NCBI GenBank assembly: GCA_937901865.1
Contig: CALDID010000206.1
Span: 1 to 21,685 of the forward strand
Reading direction: 5' to 3'
Length of the DNA: 21,685 nt
Origin: an uncultured Treponema sp.
GTDB lineage: Bacteria; Spirochaetota; Spirochaetia; Treponematales; Treponemataceae
Positions 7,020 through 14,722 of this stretch are shown in pieces (the first letter of the stretch is position 1; every line of letters starts with the position of its first letter). The notes beneath the pieces are model-generated. The model had not been told where the DNA came from, made no database searches, and saw only the letters and a list, made by a program, of their open reading frames with translations. Position numbers and translations under genes: made by a program.

Positions 7020-8681
7020 ATGGCTTATGAAGTAACCGCGACAAGACGGCGACCGCAAAAGTTTGATGATTTAGTCGGTCAAGAATTCGTCGCAAATACA
7101 CTCAAAAATACGATAAAATCGGGTAGGATTGCGCACGCATATTTGTTTTCTGGTCCTCGCGGCTGCGGAAAGACATCTTCTGCGCGCATTATGGCGAAAG
7201 CTCTCAACTGCGAAAAAGGTCCGACCACTGAACCGTGCGGAGTATGTGCGGCGTGCAGGGAAATTGCAAAGAGTTCTTGCTTCGACGTGCGAGAAATAGA
7301 CGGCGCGAGCAACACAAGCGTGAACGACGTGAGAGAAATCAAGGACGAAGTTATCTTTCCGCCGCAATCGTGCCGCTACAAGATATATATCATCGATGAA
7401 GTGCATATGCTTTCGACGAGCGCGTTCAATGCACTGTTGAAAACCATCGAAGAACCGCCTGAATATGTGATTTTCATCTTTGCAACGACGGAATTGCAGA
7501 AAGTGCCTGCGACGATTAAGAGCCGTTGTCAGCAATTCAACTTTCATTTAGTGCCGATTGAGCGTTTAAAGAACCTGCTCAAAGAGGCGGCGGACGAAAT
7601 CGGGATAAAAGCCGACGATGAGGCGTTGTATTGGGTCGCAAAGGAGTCCACAGGCTCGGTGCGCGATGCGTATACGCTCTTTGACCAAGTCGCAGCGTTT
7701 TCAGACGGGGAGATGACGTATGAAAAAATCCGCGATAAGCTCGGTTTGGTCGGCATTGAACAGCTGAACACGCTTTTTGAGCTTGCCTCTTCTGGCGATG
7801 TGGAAAAAACGCTTGAAGAGCTGGATTTGACGCTGCAAAACGGCATTACGATTGAACAGCTCATCACAAATGCGGCGCAGTATGTGCGTTCTCTCTTGCT
7901 GATTAAAGCAGGAGTGAGAAAAGAGGCGTTGCTAGGGCAGAGCGCAGAGAGATACAGTGCGAAAGTGCTGGAAAATTGGGATAAAGTGAGGATTGAGCGC
8001 TCGTTATCGCTGTTTTTGTCTTTGTATCGCGACATTCGCTATTCGCTCTCGCCTCGCTATGAGCTGGATTTAGCCTTTAGCCGATTGTGCAGCTTGAAAG
8101 ACGCGGCGAGTTCGGGCGAAATCAAGATGGCGATTGAAGCGGCGCGAAAGGCGTTAATGGCAGGAGGCGTGGCGGAGGGGAATATTGCTCCGACACAAAG
8201 CGCGGTGAATGTGCAAAGCAATGCTTCGATTCCGCAATTCTCGGCTCTTTCGCCGAAAGCTGTGATTGTGCAAGAAAGTACACCTGTGCAAAGTGCGCCG
8301 AAAGTGCAAGCAGAAAAAGTAATGCCGAGAGTAACTGCGGCTTCCCCTGTCGAGATAAAAGACGTGGAAGAGCTCAAGCGAAAGACGATTGAAGAGCTGC
8401 AATACAGCGAGGCTCTGGCGGCTGGGGCGTTGAGCGAGGTGCGATTTGAGAGAAAAGGGGAGAAAATCACGGCTTTTGCGCCGAGTGCGTACCAGAGCAT
8501 GCAGATTGACACGTTTAAAGCGGTGATTTTGGGCGCGCTCAAAAAAGTGTCGGGAGACGAAAAACTAGAATTTGATTGCGCAGTGGAAAAAAAGGAAGAA
8601 AAAGAAATCGTAGTGCTTCCGAAAGCTGTGGAAATAATCAGAGATGAATTTAGAGGTACGATTGTGGGGGGAAAAGTATGA
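7020..8681 (+). CDS. dnaX: DNA polymerase III gamma/tau subunit
   Basis: Clamp-loader ATPase that loads the beta clamp and links polymerase cores at the fork. The 553-aa product has Walker A GPRGCGKT (45-52), a four-cysteine zinc site (Cys64, 73, 76, 79), Walker B IYIIDE (122-127), sensor 1 in FATTE (154-158) and the SRC arginine finger (168-170). The oligomerisation domain III spans about 230-360, then a Ser/Ala/Val/Gln-rich linker (about 385-445) and a short C-terminal domain. The tail is shorter than in the 643-aa E. coli tau. No Shine-Dalgarno sequence precedes ATG 7020; a candidate -10 ends 6 nt upstream. The stop overlaps the next start by 4 bp. Confidence 0.96.
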   Translation: MAYEVTATRRRPQKFDDLVGQEFVANTLKNTIKSGRIAHAYLFSGPRGCGKTSSARIMAKALNCEKGPTTEPCGVCAACREIAKSSCFDVREIDGASNTSVNDVREIKDEVIFPPQSCRYKIYIIDEVHMLSTSAFNALLKTIEEPPEYVIFIFATTELQKVPATIKSRCQQFNFHLVPIERLKNLLKEAADEIGIKADDEALYWVAKESTGSVRDAYTLFDQVAAFSDGEMTYEKIRDKLGLVGIEQLNTLFELASSGDVEKTLEELDLTLQNGITIEQLITNAAQYVRSLLLIKAGVRKEALLGQSAERYSAKVLENWDKVRIERSLSLFLSLYRDIRYSLSPRYELDLAFSRLCSLKDAASSGEIKMAIEAARKALMAGGVAEGNIAPTQSAVNVQSNASIPQFSALSPKAVIVQESTPVQSAPKVQAEKVMPRVTAASPVEIKDVEELKRKTIEELQYSEALAAGALSEVRFERKGEKITAFAPSAYQSMQIDTFKAVILGALKKVSGDEKLEFDCAVEKKEEKEIVVLPKAVEIIRDEFRGTIVGGKV

Positions 8682-8983
8682 GTCCTTTTGATATTTTGAA
8701 AAATGCAGATGCCATTCAGCAGCAATTCAAGCAGCTTCAAGACGGCTTGGAGGAGGTGAGCGCAACAGGTTCTTCGGGCGGAAATCTCGTTCGAGTAACA
8801 CTCAACGGCAAAATGGAGATGACCGATGTCAAGCTAGACCCGATTGCTGTGGACGCGAGAGATATACAGATGCTTGAAGATTTGATAGTTTCGGCGCATC
8901 ACGACGCTATGAACAAGCTGCAAGAAGAAATGCGCTCACATTACAGCGATTTGCTCGCGGGGCGATTTGGAGAGAATTCGTGA
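8678..8983 (+). CDS. YbaB/EbfC family nucleoid-associated protein
   Basis: A 101-aa protein of typical YbaB/EbfC length (about 100-110). The N-terminal helix (LKNADAIQQQFKQLQDGLEEV) leads to a central beta sheet with the family's GNLVRVTLNGKMEMTDVKLDP, then a helix (DLIVSAHHDAMNKLQEEM). These dimers bind DNA and influence nucleoid organisation or fork repair. The gene lies between dnaX and recR, as in very many bacteria. ATG 8678 overlaps the dnaX stop (ATGA), and its own stop overlaps the recR start (GTGA), so translational coupling is likely. Confidence 0.95.
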   Translation: MSPFDILKNADAIQQQFKQLQDGLEEVSATGSSGGNLVRVTLNGKMEMTDVKLDPIAVDARDIQMLEDLIVSAHHDAMNKLQEEMRSHYSDLLAGRFGENS

Positions 8984-9567
8984 ACGCGATTGATGAGATT
9001 GTGGATAGCTTTTCTCGCTTGCCAGGAATTGGAAAAAAGAGCGCGGCGAGAATTGCAAACAGCCTTTTGAATGCGCCGAGTGCGTTTATGGAGCGGTTTT
9101 CTTCTCAGATTTTGCATTTGCAGGAGCGAATAAGACCGTGCAGCATTTGCGGAGCGTGGACGGAAAGAGACCCTTGCCCGATTTGCTCGGATTCGCTTCG
9201 TGAACGCAGTGTGATTTGCGTGGTGGAGAGTGCGCAGGACGTGCAGACGATTGAAAACTCTCATACGTTCCGTGGGCTTTATCATGTGCTTGGCGGCGTT
9301 ATCGCTCCATTGGACGGGGTTGGTCCTTCTCAACTGCGCATTGCAGAATTGCAGCAGCGAGTGGTCAATGAAAACATCGCCGAGGTGATTATTGCGACAA
9401 ACCCGACGCTTGACGGCGACACGACGGCGTTATATATTCAGAAATTGCTTGAAAACAACGATGTAAAAGTTACAAGATTAGCAAGCGGTATCCCCGCGGG
9501 GGGAGATTTGGAATATGTTGACCGATTGACGCTAGACCGCAGCTTTAGAGGTCGAACTTCTTTTTAG
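8980..9567 (+). CDS. recR: Recombination mediator RecR
   Basis: RecFOR-pathway protein that with RecO loads RecA onto SSB-coated DNA. The 195-aa product, near the usual 198, contains an N-terminal helix-hairpin-helix (LPGIGKKSAARIA, 14-26), a four-cysteine zinc finger (Cys54, 57, 66, 69), a Toprim domain starting at VICVVESAQDV (78-88), and the C-terminal SGIPAGGDLEYVD and LDRSFRGR segments. The start is GTG 8980, overlapping the upstream stop by 4 bp. The next gene starts 5 nt after its stop, so the operon continues into the ABC permeases. Confidence 0.97.
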   Translation: MNAIDEIVDSFSRLPGIGKKSAARIANSLLNAPSAFMERFSSQILHLQERIRPCSICGAWTERDPCPICSDSLRERSVICVVESAQDVQTIENSHTFRGLYHVLGGVIAPLDGVGPSQLRIAELQQRVVNENIAEVIIATNPTLDGDTTALYIQKLLENNDVKVTRLASGIPAGGDLEYVDRLTLDRSFRGRTSF

Positions 9568-9571
9568 GAAA

Positions 9572-10996
9572 ATGATTTTTTATCTTGCACTGAAAAACAT
9601 AATAGCTCGAAAAAGCTCTGTTGTGATTGTGGCGTTTATTGCATTTGCGATAATGCTGCTTGTTTCGACGAATGCGGTGTTTGACAGCACGGAAAAGGGC
9701 ATTGAAGACGCGTTCACGGCTTCTTTTTGCGGTGATGTGGTGATTCGCCCTGTGTCCTCTTCTCCGCTTTCGCTCTTTGGCGACGAAACTCCCGTTACAG
9801 GCGAGCTTTCTGATACGCCGTTTGTCATTCCCTTTGACAAAATCACCGAAATCGTCTCAGAAAATGCCGATATCGCCTCTTTTACGCCTCAGGTGTCGGG
9901 CGCGGCGGCGATGGAGTTCAATGGCAAGCGGACTCCTGTATCTCTTTTTGGCGTTGAAGCAGAAGATTATGTGAAAATGATGAGCTCAATTCACATTCTC
10001 GAAGGTGAGCCGTTCCCGAAAGGCGAGCGCGGGCTTATGATTTCCTCGTATTATGCGAATATGCTCGGCGCGAAAGTGGGCGACACCGTGCAATTCAGCG
10101 TTGCAGACGGGATTTCGTTTAGAATACGCGCGGTGAAGGTGTATGCGATTTATGAATATGAGGTGGGCAATCAGACATTGGACAAAATCGTCTTGATTGA
10201 CACGATAACGCTGCGCGCGCTTATGGATATGAGCGACACGGTGCGCTCTTTAAGCGACGAGGAGGGCGAAGAACTGACGGAAAACCTCGATGACCTCTTT
10301 GCCGAAGCCGAAGATACGGACGTTACGGGAGAAGCCGTTGTGCCGATAGAAGAGATTTTAGCTTTGAGCGCAAAGGCGAGCGGGGCAGAGGAGAATGAAG
10401 CGGAGTCGATGTCGTGGAACTTCTTGATTTTGCGCTTGAACGACGCATCTCGTGCAAAAGCCGTGATACGAGAGCTGAACCGCACGTTTAAGGCTCTCGA
10501 TTACCCTGCCGAAGCGGTGAACTGGCGAATAAGCGCAGGAAAAACGGCGTTGTATCTGTATTGGATGCGCCTTATTTTGAATGTGGGCATTTTAATCGTG
10601 CTGTTTGCAGGCTTTATCGTCATAAACAATACGCTTGTTATCAATGTGTTAGACAGAATTCGGGAAATCGGCACGATGCGGGCTATCGGAGCTTCTCGCC
10701 GCTTTGTGTGCGCAATGTGCATGAGCGAAACGCTGCTGTTGGCGATGAGCGCAGGAGTGGTGGGGCTGTGTGGCGGCTTTGTGCTTTCGCGCGCAATAAA
10801 CGCATCGCATTTTCAGCTTGCGAACTCGTTTTTAATTCAGCTCTTCGGCTCTCATTTTATCTTTACGACGATGACGCTTTCAAATATCGTTCATTCGTTT
10901 TTGACCTCTGTCGTTTTGGGGCTTGTCGCGTGGATTTATCCTGTGTTGACGGCTCTCAAAGCAAGCCCTGTTGAAGCTATGCATGGGGGAAAATAA
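9572..10996 (+). CDS. ABC transporter permease, FtsX/MacB type (first of pair)
   Basis: A 474-aa inner-membrane protein: one N-terminal TM helix (about 13-32), a large periplasmic domain, and three C-terminal TM helices (about 335-470) with the FtsX-domain pattern, including INVLDRIREIGTMRAIGASR in the cytoplasmic loop. This is the layout of LolC/E and MacB permeases, which extract lipoproteins or move envelope cargo by mechanotransmission. An acidic insert (about 225-285, rich in Glu, Asp and Ser) sits in the periplasmic part. ATG 9572 has AGGAA upstream and follows recR by 4 nt. The stop and the next start share one base (TAATG). No ATPase gene adjoins the pair; a candidate lies at 15944-16672 on the other strand. 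Confidence 0.86.
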   Translation: MIFYLALKNIIARKSSVVIVAFIAFAIMLLVSTNAVFDSTEKGIEDAFTASFCGDVVIRPVSSSPLSLFGDETPVTGELSDTPFVIPFDKITEIVSENADIASFTPQVSGAAAMEFNGKRTPVSLFGVEAEDYVKMMSSIHILEGEPFPKGERGLMISSYYANMLGAKVGDTVQFSVADGISFRIRAVKVYAIYEYEVGNQTLDKIVLIDTITLRALMDMSDTVRSLSDEEGEELTENLDDLFAEAEDTDVTGEAVVPIEEILALSAKASGAEENEAESMSWNFLILRLNDASRAKAVIRELNRTFKALDYPAEAVNWRISAGKTALYLYWMRLILNVGILIVLFAGFIVINNTLVINVLDRIREIGTMRAIGASRRFVCAMCMSETLLLAMSAGVVGLCGGFVLSRAINASHFQLANSFLIQLFGSHFIFTTMTLSNIVHSFLTSVVLGLVAWIYPVLTALKASPVEAMHGGK

Positions 10997-12276
10997 TGTA
11001 TCAAATCACGTTAGGCTTGCGTTCTCTTTTATATCGCAAGAATCAATATGCCTCGCTGCTTTTGGTGTGCTTGGTGGGCGTGGGCGTGTCGTTGTTTTCG
11101 ATTTTCTTAATCCGCGGTATGCTTTTTTCGCTTGAGTCGAAGGCGAGATTGTATTACGGCGGCGATTATCAATTTATCGGCGGCAAAAATAATCTTTCGT
11201 TTGACAAGGTTGAAGAGTACATCGAAAAACTTGAATCGATTTTCGGAGAAAATGCAGTTGTTTCTCCTCGATTTGACTGCGATGCAAAGAACGCCGCGCT
11301 GTATTTTGCGGGCGTGGGCGTGAGGCAGCGAGTGATAAAAGGGGTGGACTTTGAAAGAGAGAAAAAACTCTTTCAGTCAGTGAATTATGTGGCGGGAAAT
11401 GCAGAGGATATTGCCGGCACGAATGGGATTTTGCTTTCAGAGCCGATTGCCGAAATGCTCGGAGTGAGCATGGGCGATGAGATTACGCTTATGCTTCGCA
11501 CGGGCGCGGGGTATTTGAATACGATGACGCTGGTGGTCAAAGGCATTTTCCGCGACAGCTCGCTTTTCGGAATGTACACGTCGTATATGGATATAGGCTT
11601 TTTGCGAAAGGTGTTCGGTGCGTCTGACGAGTGGGCGAACCGCATCGCGATAGATTTTCAAGGCAAAGTGCCGAAGAAGACGGCGGAATATCAAGCTCTT
11701 TTGGAAAACGAGTTCACGATGTATCGCTTAGTGGAAGACAAACAGATTTTCTACAATGAGTTATTGACGGGAAAACTCAAAGATGCGACGTATGCGCTCA
11801 CGCCGTTGAGTGCGAATATGCAAGAACTCAATGTGCTTATTCGGGCAATGGAGGCGATAGCGTCTTTTGTGATTATAACGCTTGTCGTGATTATCGTGGC
11901 AGGTATCGGCAGCACATATCGCGTGCTTGTGATGAAGAGAATAAACGAAATCGGTATTTATATGGCGATAGGAATGAAAAATTCGTCTATTGTTTTGACT
12001 ATTCTTTCAGAATCGCTTTTTTTGCTCTTTGCAGGCTGCGTTTTGGGCTTGCTGTTTGCGCTTTTTCTATGCGGCGTGCTGTCGGCGTTTAATTTTTCGT
12101 TTATTCCTGCGTTCGATGTCTTTTTACAAAATGGGCATCTCTTCCCGATTTTCGACGCAAAGGCAACTCTCTTTGTTCCCCTCCTCGTTATCATTTTGAC
12201 TGTCGTCGCCGTTTTGTACTCGATTCAAAAATCAGTGCGGATTATGCCTGTAAAAGCCCTTGCTACTACTGAATAG
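10996..12276 (+). CDS. ABC transporter permease, FtsX/MacB type (second of pair)
   Basis: A 426-aa paralogue-like partner of the preceding permease with the same topology: TM1 at about 18-40, a periplasmic domain to about 285, then three C-terminal TM helices. The FtsX loop reads RVLVMKRINEIGIYMAIGMK. A heterodimer like LolC/LolE is the simplest reading of two adjacent, translationally coupled, divergent copies. GGGGGA lies just upstream of ATG 10996, and TAATG coupling joins it to the first permease. Its end is followed at once by two short palindromic repeats (12277-12309) that may end or attenuate transcription. Confidence 0.86.
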   Translation: MYQITLGLRSLLYRKNQYASLLLVCLVGVGVSLFSIFLIRGMLFSLESKARLYYGGDYQFIGGKNNLSFDKVEEYIEKLESIFGENAVVSPRFDCDAKNAALYFAGVGVRQRVIKGVDFEREKKLFQSVNYVAGNAEDIAGTNGILLSEPIAEMLGVSMGDEITLMLRTGAGYLNTMTLVVKGIFRDSSLFGMYTSYMDIGFLRKVFGASDEWANRIAIDFQGKVPKKTAEYQALLENEFTMYRLVEDKQIFYNELLTGKLKDATYALTPLSANMQELNVLIRAMEAIASFVIITLVVIIVAGIGSTYRVLVMKRINEIGIYMAIGMKNSSIVLTILSESLFLLFAGCVLGLLFALFLCGVLSAFNFSFIPAFDVFLQNGHLFPIFDAKATLFVPLLVIILTVVAVLYSIQKSVRIMPVKALATTE

Positions 12277-12309
12277 CAGCTACAGGCTGTTTTTAACAGG
12301 CACAGACTG
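12277..12309. repeat. Pair of CAGSC-ACA-GSCTG palindromic repeats
   Basis: CAGCTACAGGCTG (12277-12289, followed by TTTTT) and CAGGCACAGACTG (12297-12309), both degenerate forms of a palindrome with central ACA. Copies also occur at 1321, 1447, 13231 and 13259. Position right after a stop codon and the T-run suggest a weak terminator. Confidence 0.65.
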
Positions 12310-12311
12310 CT

Positions 12312-12340
12312 TTGTATTAGACTAGTTCGAAGACTATAAG
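12312..12340 (+). promoter_or_regulatory. Putative promoter of the LolA-like/outer-membrane protein operon
   Basis: -35 TTGTAT (12312-12317), 17-nt spacer, -10 TATAAG (12335-12340). It closely resembles the promoter at 3132-3160. It predicts a leader of about 75 nt before ATG 12424. Confidence 0.5.
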
Positions 12341-12423
12341 ATTTTGACATAGCAAAGGTGAATGCCCCTTGTCAAATCAAGTTTATCGAACAGCTCAATT
12401 ATTTTTTTTCGGAGGAAAACGAT

Positions 12424-13227
12424 ATGAAAGCAAGAAATCTTGTAGCGTTGATATGTACGCTTTGCACGCTTTTGCCAGTGAGCGCAATAGAAGAAACGGA
12501 GGCGAAAAAACTGCTGAAAAGTGCACAAGATAATACGGCGTTTTATGAAACGGACTTTTCGGGAGTGTATTCTGTCGTGCAAAAAAAGCCAGGCGAGGGA
12601 GATAACATCAATAATGCGATTATGTACAGGCGCGACAGCCAGGCAAAGTGGACGATTTTAATTACAGGACCTGCAAAGGAGCGAGGCAAGGGATATTTGC
12701 AGTATGACGGCAATATTTGGTTTTATGACCCTGCCGACCGCAGATTTACTTTCACGAGTTCGCGCGATAAGTTCCAAAACACTAACGCAAACAATTCGGA
12801 TTTTGCGCCGCAGCATTACGAACGCGATTACAACATCAAAAATACGAGTGAAGTGAAGCTCGGTAGCTATCAGTGCGTATTGTTTGAGCTTAGTGCAAAG
12901 GACGGAGTTGAAGTGGATTACCCGACATTGAAGCTGTGGGTTACGAAAGACGACGGCTTGATGAGAAAAAAGGAAGATTACAGCCTTTCGGGACAAAAAT
13001 TGCGCACGACGGCTGTTCCACGCTATCAATCGATTAAAGGCGCAGACGGAAAGCGGACGTATCATATTCCTGTGGATATGGTGATTCAAGATAATCTTCG
13101 AGGCAAGAAGATTAACGGCAAAATGCAATATGAGCAAACGGTGATTTCTATTTCTAACGTGAAATTCGACAAAGTGGATAACTCTGTTTATACAAAACCG
13201 TATCTTGAAATGATGTCGATTCGCTAA
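12424..13227 (+). CDS. Outer-membrane lipoprotein-sorting protein, LolA-like
   Basis: A 267-aa periplasmic protein with a signal peptide (MKARNLVALICTLCTLLPVSA, cut near residue 20). The mature part fits the LolA/LolB-like half-barrel of COG2834: an early helix, then strands with VVQKKPGEGDNINNAIMYRR, WTILITGPAKERGKGYLQYDG, NIWFYDPADRRF, and LKLWVTKDDGLMRKKEDYS followed by late strands. Such proteins carry lipids or lipoprotein acyl chains across the periplasm. I start at ATG 12424 with GGAGG 8 nt upstream; an in-frame ATG at 12358 lacks both a ribosome site and a signal peptide. Neighbours (FtsX permeases, an outer-membrane protein) suit an envelope-trafficking role; the actual cargo is unknown. 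Confidence 0.85.
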   Translation: MKARNLVALICTLCTLLPVSAIEETEAKKLLKSAQDNTAFYETDFSGVYSVVQKKPGEGDNINNAIMYRRDSQAKWTILITGPAKERGKGYLQYDGNIWFYDPADRRFTFTSSRDKFQNTNANNSDFAPQHYERDYNIKNTSEVKLGSYQCVLFELSAKDGVEVDYPTLKLWVTKDDGLMRKKEDYSLSGQKLRTTAVPRYQSIKGADGKRTYHIPVDMVIQDNLRGKKINGKMQYEQTVISISNVKFDKVDNSVYTKPYLEMMSIR

Positions 13228-13228
13228 C

Positions 13229-13271
13229 AACAGCCACAGGCTGTTTTGTCAGGCATAGCAGCCACAGGCTG
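13229..13271. repeat. Two perfect CAGCC-ACA-GGCTG palindromes between LolA-like and outer-membrane genes
   Basis: CAGCCACAGGCTG occurs at 13231-13243 (stem extended to AACAGCC/GGCTGTT, then TTT) and again at 13259-13271; a half copy, CAGGCATAG, lies between them (13250-13258). It may attenuate transcription or protect the 3' end of the upstream message. Confidence 0.7.
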
Positions 13272-13292
13272 TATTAAAAAGGAAAAGGAGCT

Positions 13293-14651
13293 ATGAAAAA
13301 AATTTATTACGCTTTCATTGTTTTAATGTCGTTTTCACTGTTTGCACAATCGATTGATACTGTTTCTGAGGAAGCGGCAGAGAGCGCAATAGATGAGAGT
13401 GAGAATACAGAAGAAACTTTTTCTGACGCAGAAGAAGGCGAAGAAGATACCGACGAAAGCGACTTTGATTTGCTGTTTGAAGATGCCGAGGATAGCGATG
13501 CTGTTATTACGACAGAAGAAAATACGAAAGGGACTGTTGTCGCAAAGATTGGCGATGTGTCGATTCCGCTTCGTTGGTCGGGATATATGGAGTCCTCGCT
13601 TGGCGGCGGTGGCGTAAGAGAGAACAGAACGAATGAATATTCGGCTTATTTTGCATTTCAGAACTATCTTTATTTAAATGCACGCCCTGATAAAACACTT
13701 TCTCTATATGCTTCTCTTGTTACAACGCTTCCGAGCTCTTCAAGAGCGTTTTCCATTTCAGAAATGTATTTTACCTATCTATTATTCGACAGCGTATTTA
13801 TTTCCGCAGGGCGAAAAGACACTTCGTGGGGATATGTGCGCCTTATCGGTACGGTGGACGATACAGACGATAAAGCTGATGTTGTTGCAGGCACAGCATA
13901 CAAATATGGCGGCGTGTCTACAGATATTCTTTCTGATTCATCGAGCGGAACATCGGGGTTAATCCGTATTCCGTTTTGGACAGGCACGATTTCTCTCTGG
14001 GGATACTATGCCGATAGTTATGGTTCTGCTTCTAGTATGAGTTCTGATAAACTTTCGTTTGCAGTATCTATTGAAGAAACGATTTTCAAGACTTCAATAA
14101 ATCTTTTTGCACGCAAATACCCGAATGTCGCTCCTGACGGCACAGTGTACACGGCAGAAAACCGCACTCAATTTCATATAATGGGCGCGGAAGCAAAGCG
14201 AACTATTTTTGACGCTGATGTGTATGCACAGTGCATTGGTCAAGTGAAAAGCGCGGGCGATGTGTTTAAAAGACACGATATAAAAGGTTTTAGCGAGCTT
14301 GTAACGACGGCAGGTCTGTATAAATGGTGGGACAAACACGACCCTAATGTTGGCTTTAATGTTGAAGCGCAAGACATTTATTTCCCCGAAACGTCTAATC
14401 ATAATCGCTGCATAGCCTATGACGCAGGAATAAAGCGGCTTGGAAAAAGAAAGAACATAAAAATAGGCGCGTCGGGCTATCATTCGATTACTGATAAGAA
14501 CGGATATGTAAAGCCTGGCGTGATAATCACGGGCTTATTTCCTCATGCAGAGTGGGATAATGGATTGAGAATTGATTACGGAGAAAGCTCTTCGTATGTT
14601 TCGCCAAAATACACATTCGGTTCTTATATAAAAATTACGCTTAATTACTAG
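13293..14651 (+). CDS. Putative outer-membrane beta-barrel protein
   Basis: A 452-aa exported protein. The signal peptide is MKKIYYAFIVLMSFSLFAQS (cut near 19-20). A strongly acidic Glu/Asp/Ser/Thr-rich linker follows (about 25-75). The rest shows alternating polar and aromatic strands typical of a barrel, such as YLYLNARPDKTLSLYASLVT, ISLWGYYADS and KNIKIGASGYHS, and ends in YTFGSYIKITLNY with a terminal aromatic residue, as expected for a BAM substrate. ATG 13293 has AAGGAG a few nt upstream. It is 65 nt after the LolA-like gene and probably in the same operon. I do not recognise a specific family or function; porin-like or lipid-export roles are both possible. Confidence 0.75.
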   Translation: MKKIYYAFIVLMSFSLFAQSIDTVSEEAAESAIDESENTEETFSDAEEGEEDTDESDFDLLFEDAEDSDAVITTEENTKGTVVAKIGDVSIPLRWSGYMESSLGGGGVRENRTNEYSAYFAFQNYLYLNARPDKTLSLYASLVTTLPSSSRAFSISEMYFTYLLFDSVFISAGRKDTSWGYVRLIGTVDDTDDKADVVAGTAYKYGGVSTDILSDSSSGTSGLIRIPFWTGTISLWGYYADSYGSASSMSSDKLSFAVSIEETIFKTSINLFARKYPNVAPDGTVYTAENRTQFHIMGAEAKRTIFDADVYAQCIGQVKSAGDVFKRHDIKGFSELVTTAGLYKWWDKHDPNVGFNVEAQDIYFPETSNHNRCIAYDAGIKRLGKRKNIKIGASGYHSITDKNGYVKPGVIITGLFPHAEWDNGLRIDYGESSSYVSPKYTFGSYIKITLNY

Positions 14652-14722
14652 AATTTTTCAAAAAAGACTAGAATTTTATAAGAGAAAGCGATATAGTTTC
14701 TGTTATAAGGGAGGACTTCTTT

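Noticed and set aside
8588..8594. A AAA AAG slippery heptamer in frame near the end of dnaX, as in the E. coli gamma/tau frameshift
   Set aside because: A -1 shift would stop after 17 codons, giving a protein only about 12 residues shorter; it cannot make a gamma-type product, and no Shine-Dalgarno stimulator about 10 nt upstream or stable downstream hairpin is evident.
12358..12423. Upstream in-frame ATG for the LolA-like gene
   Set aside because: It would add 22 residues ahead of a clear signal peptide and lacks a ribosome site, while ATG 12424 has GGAGG.
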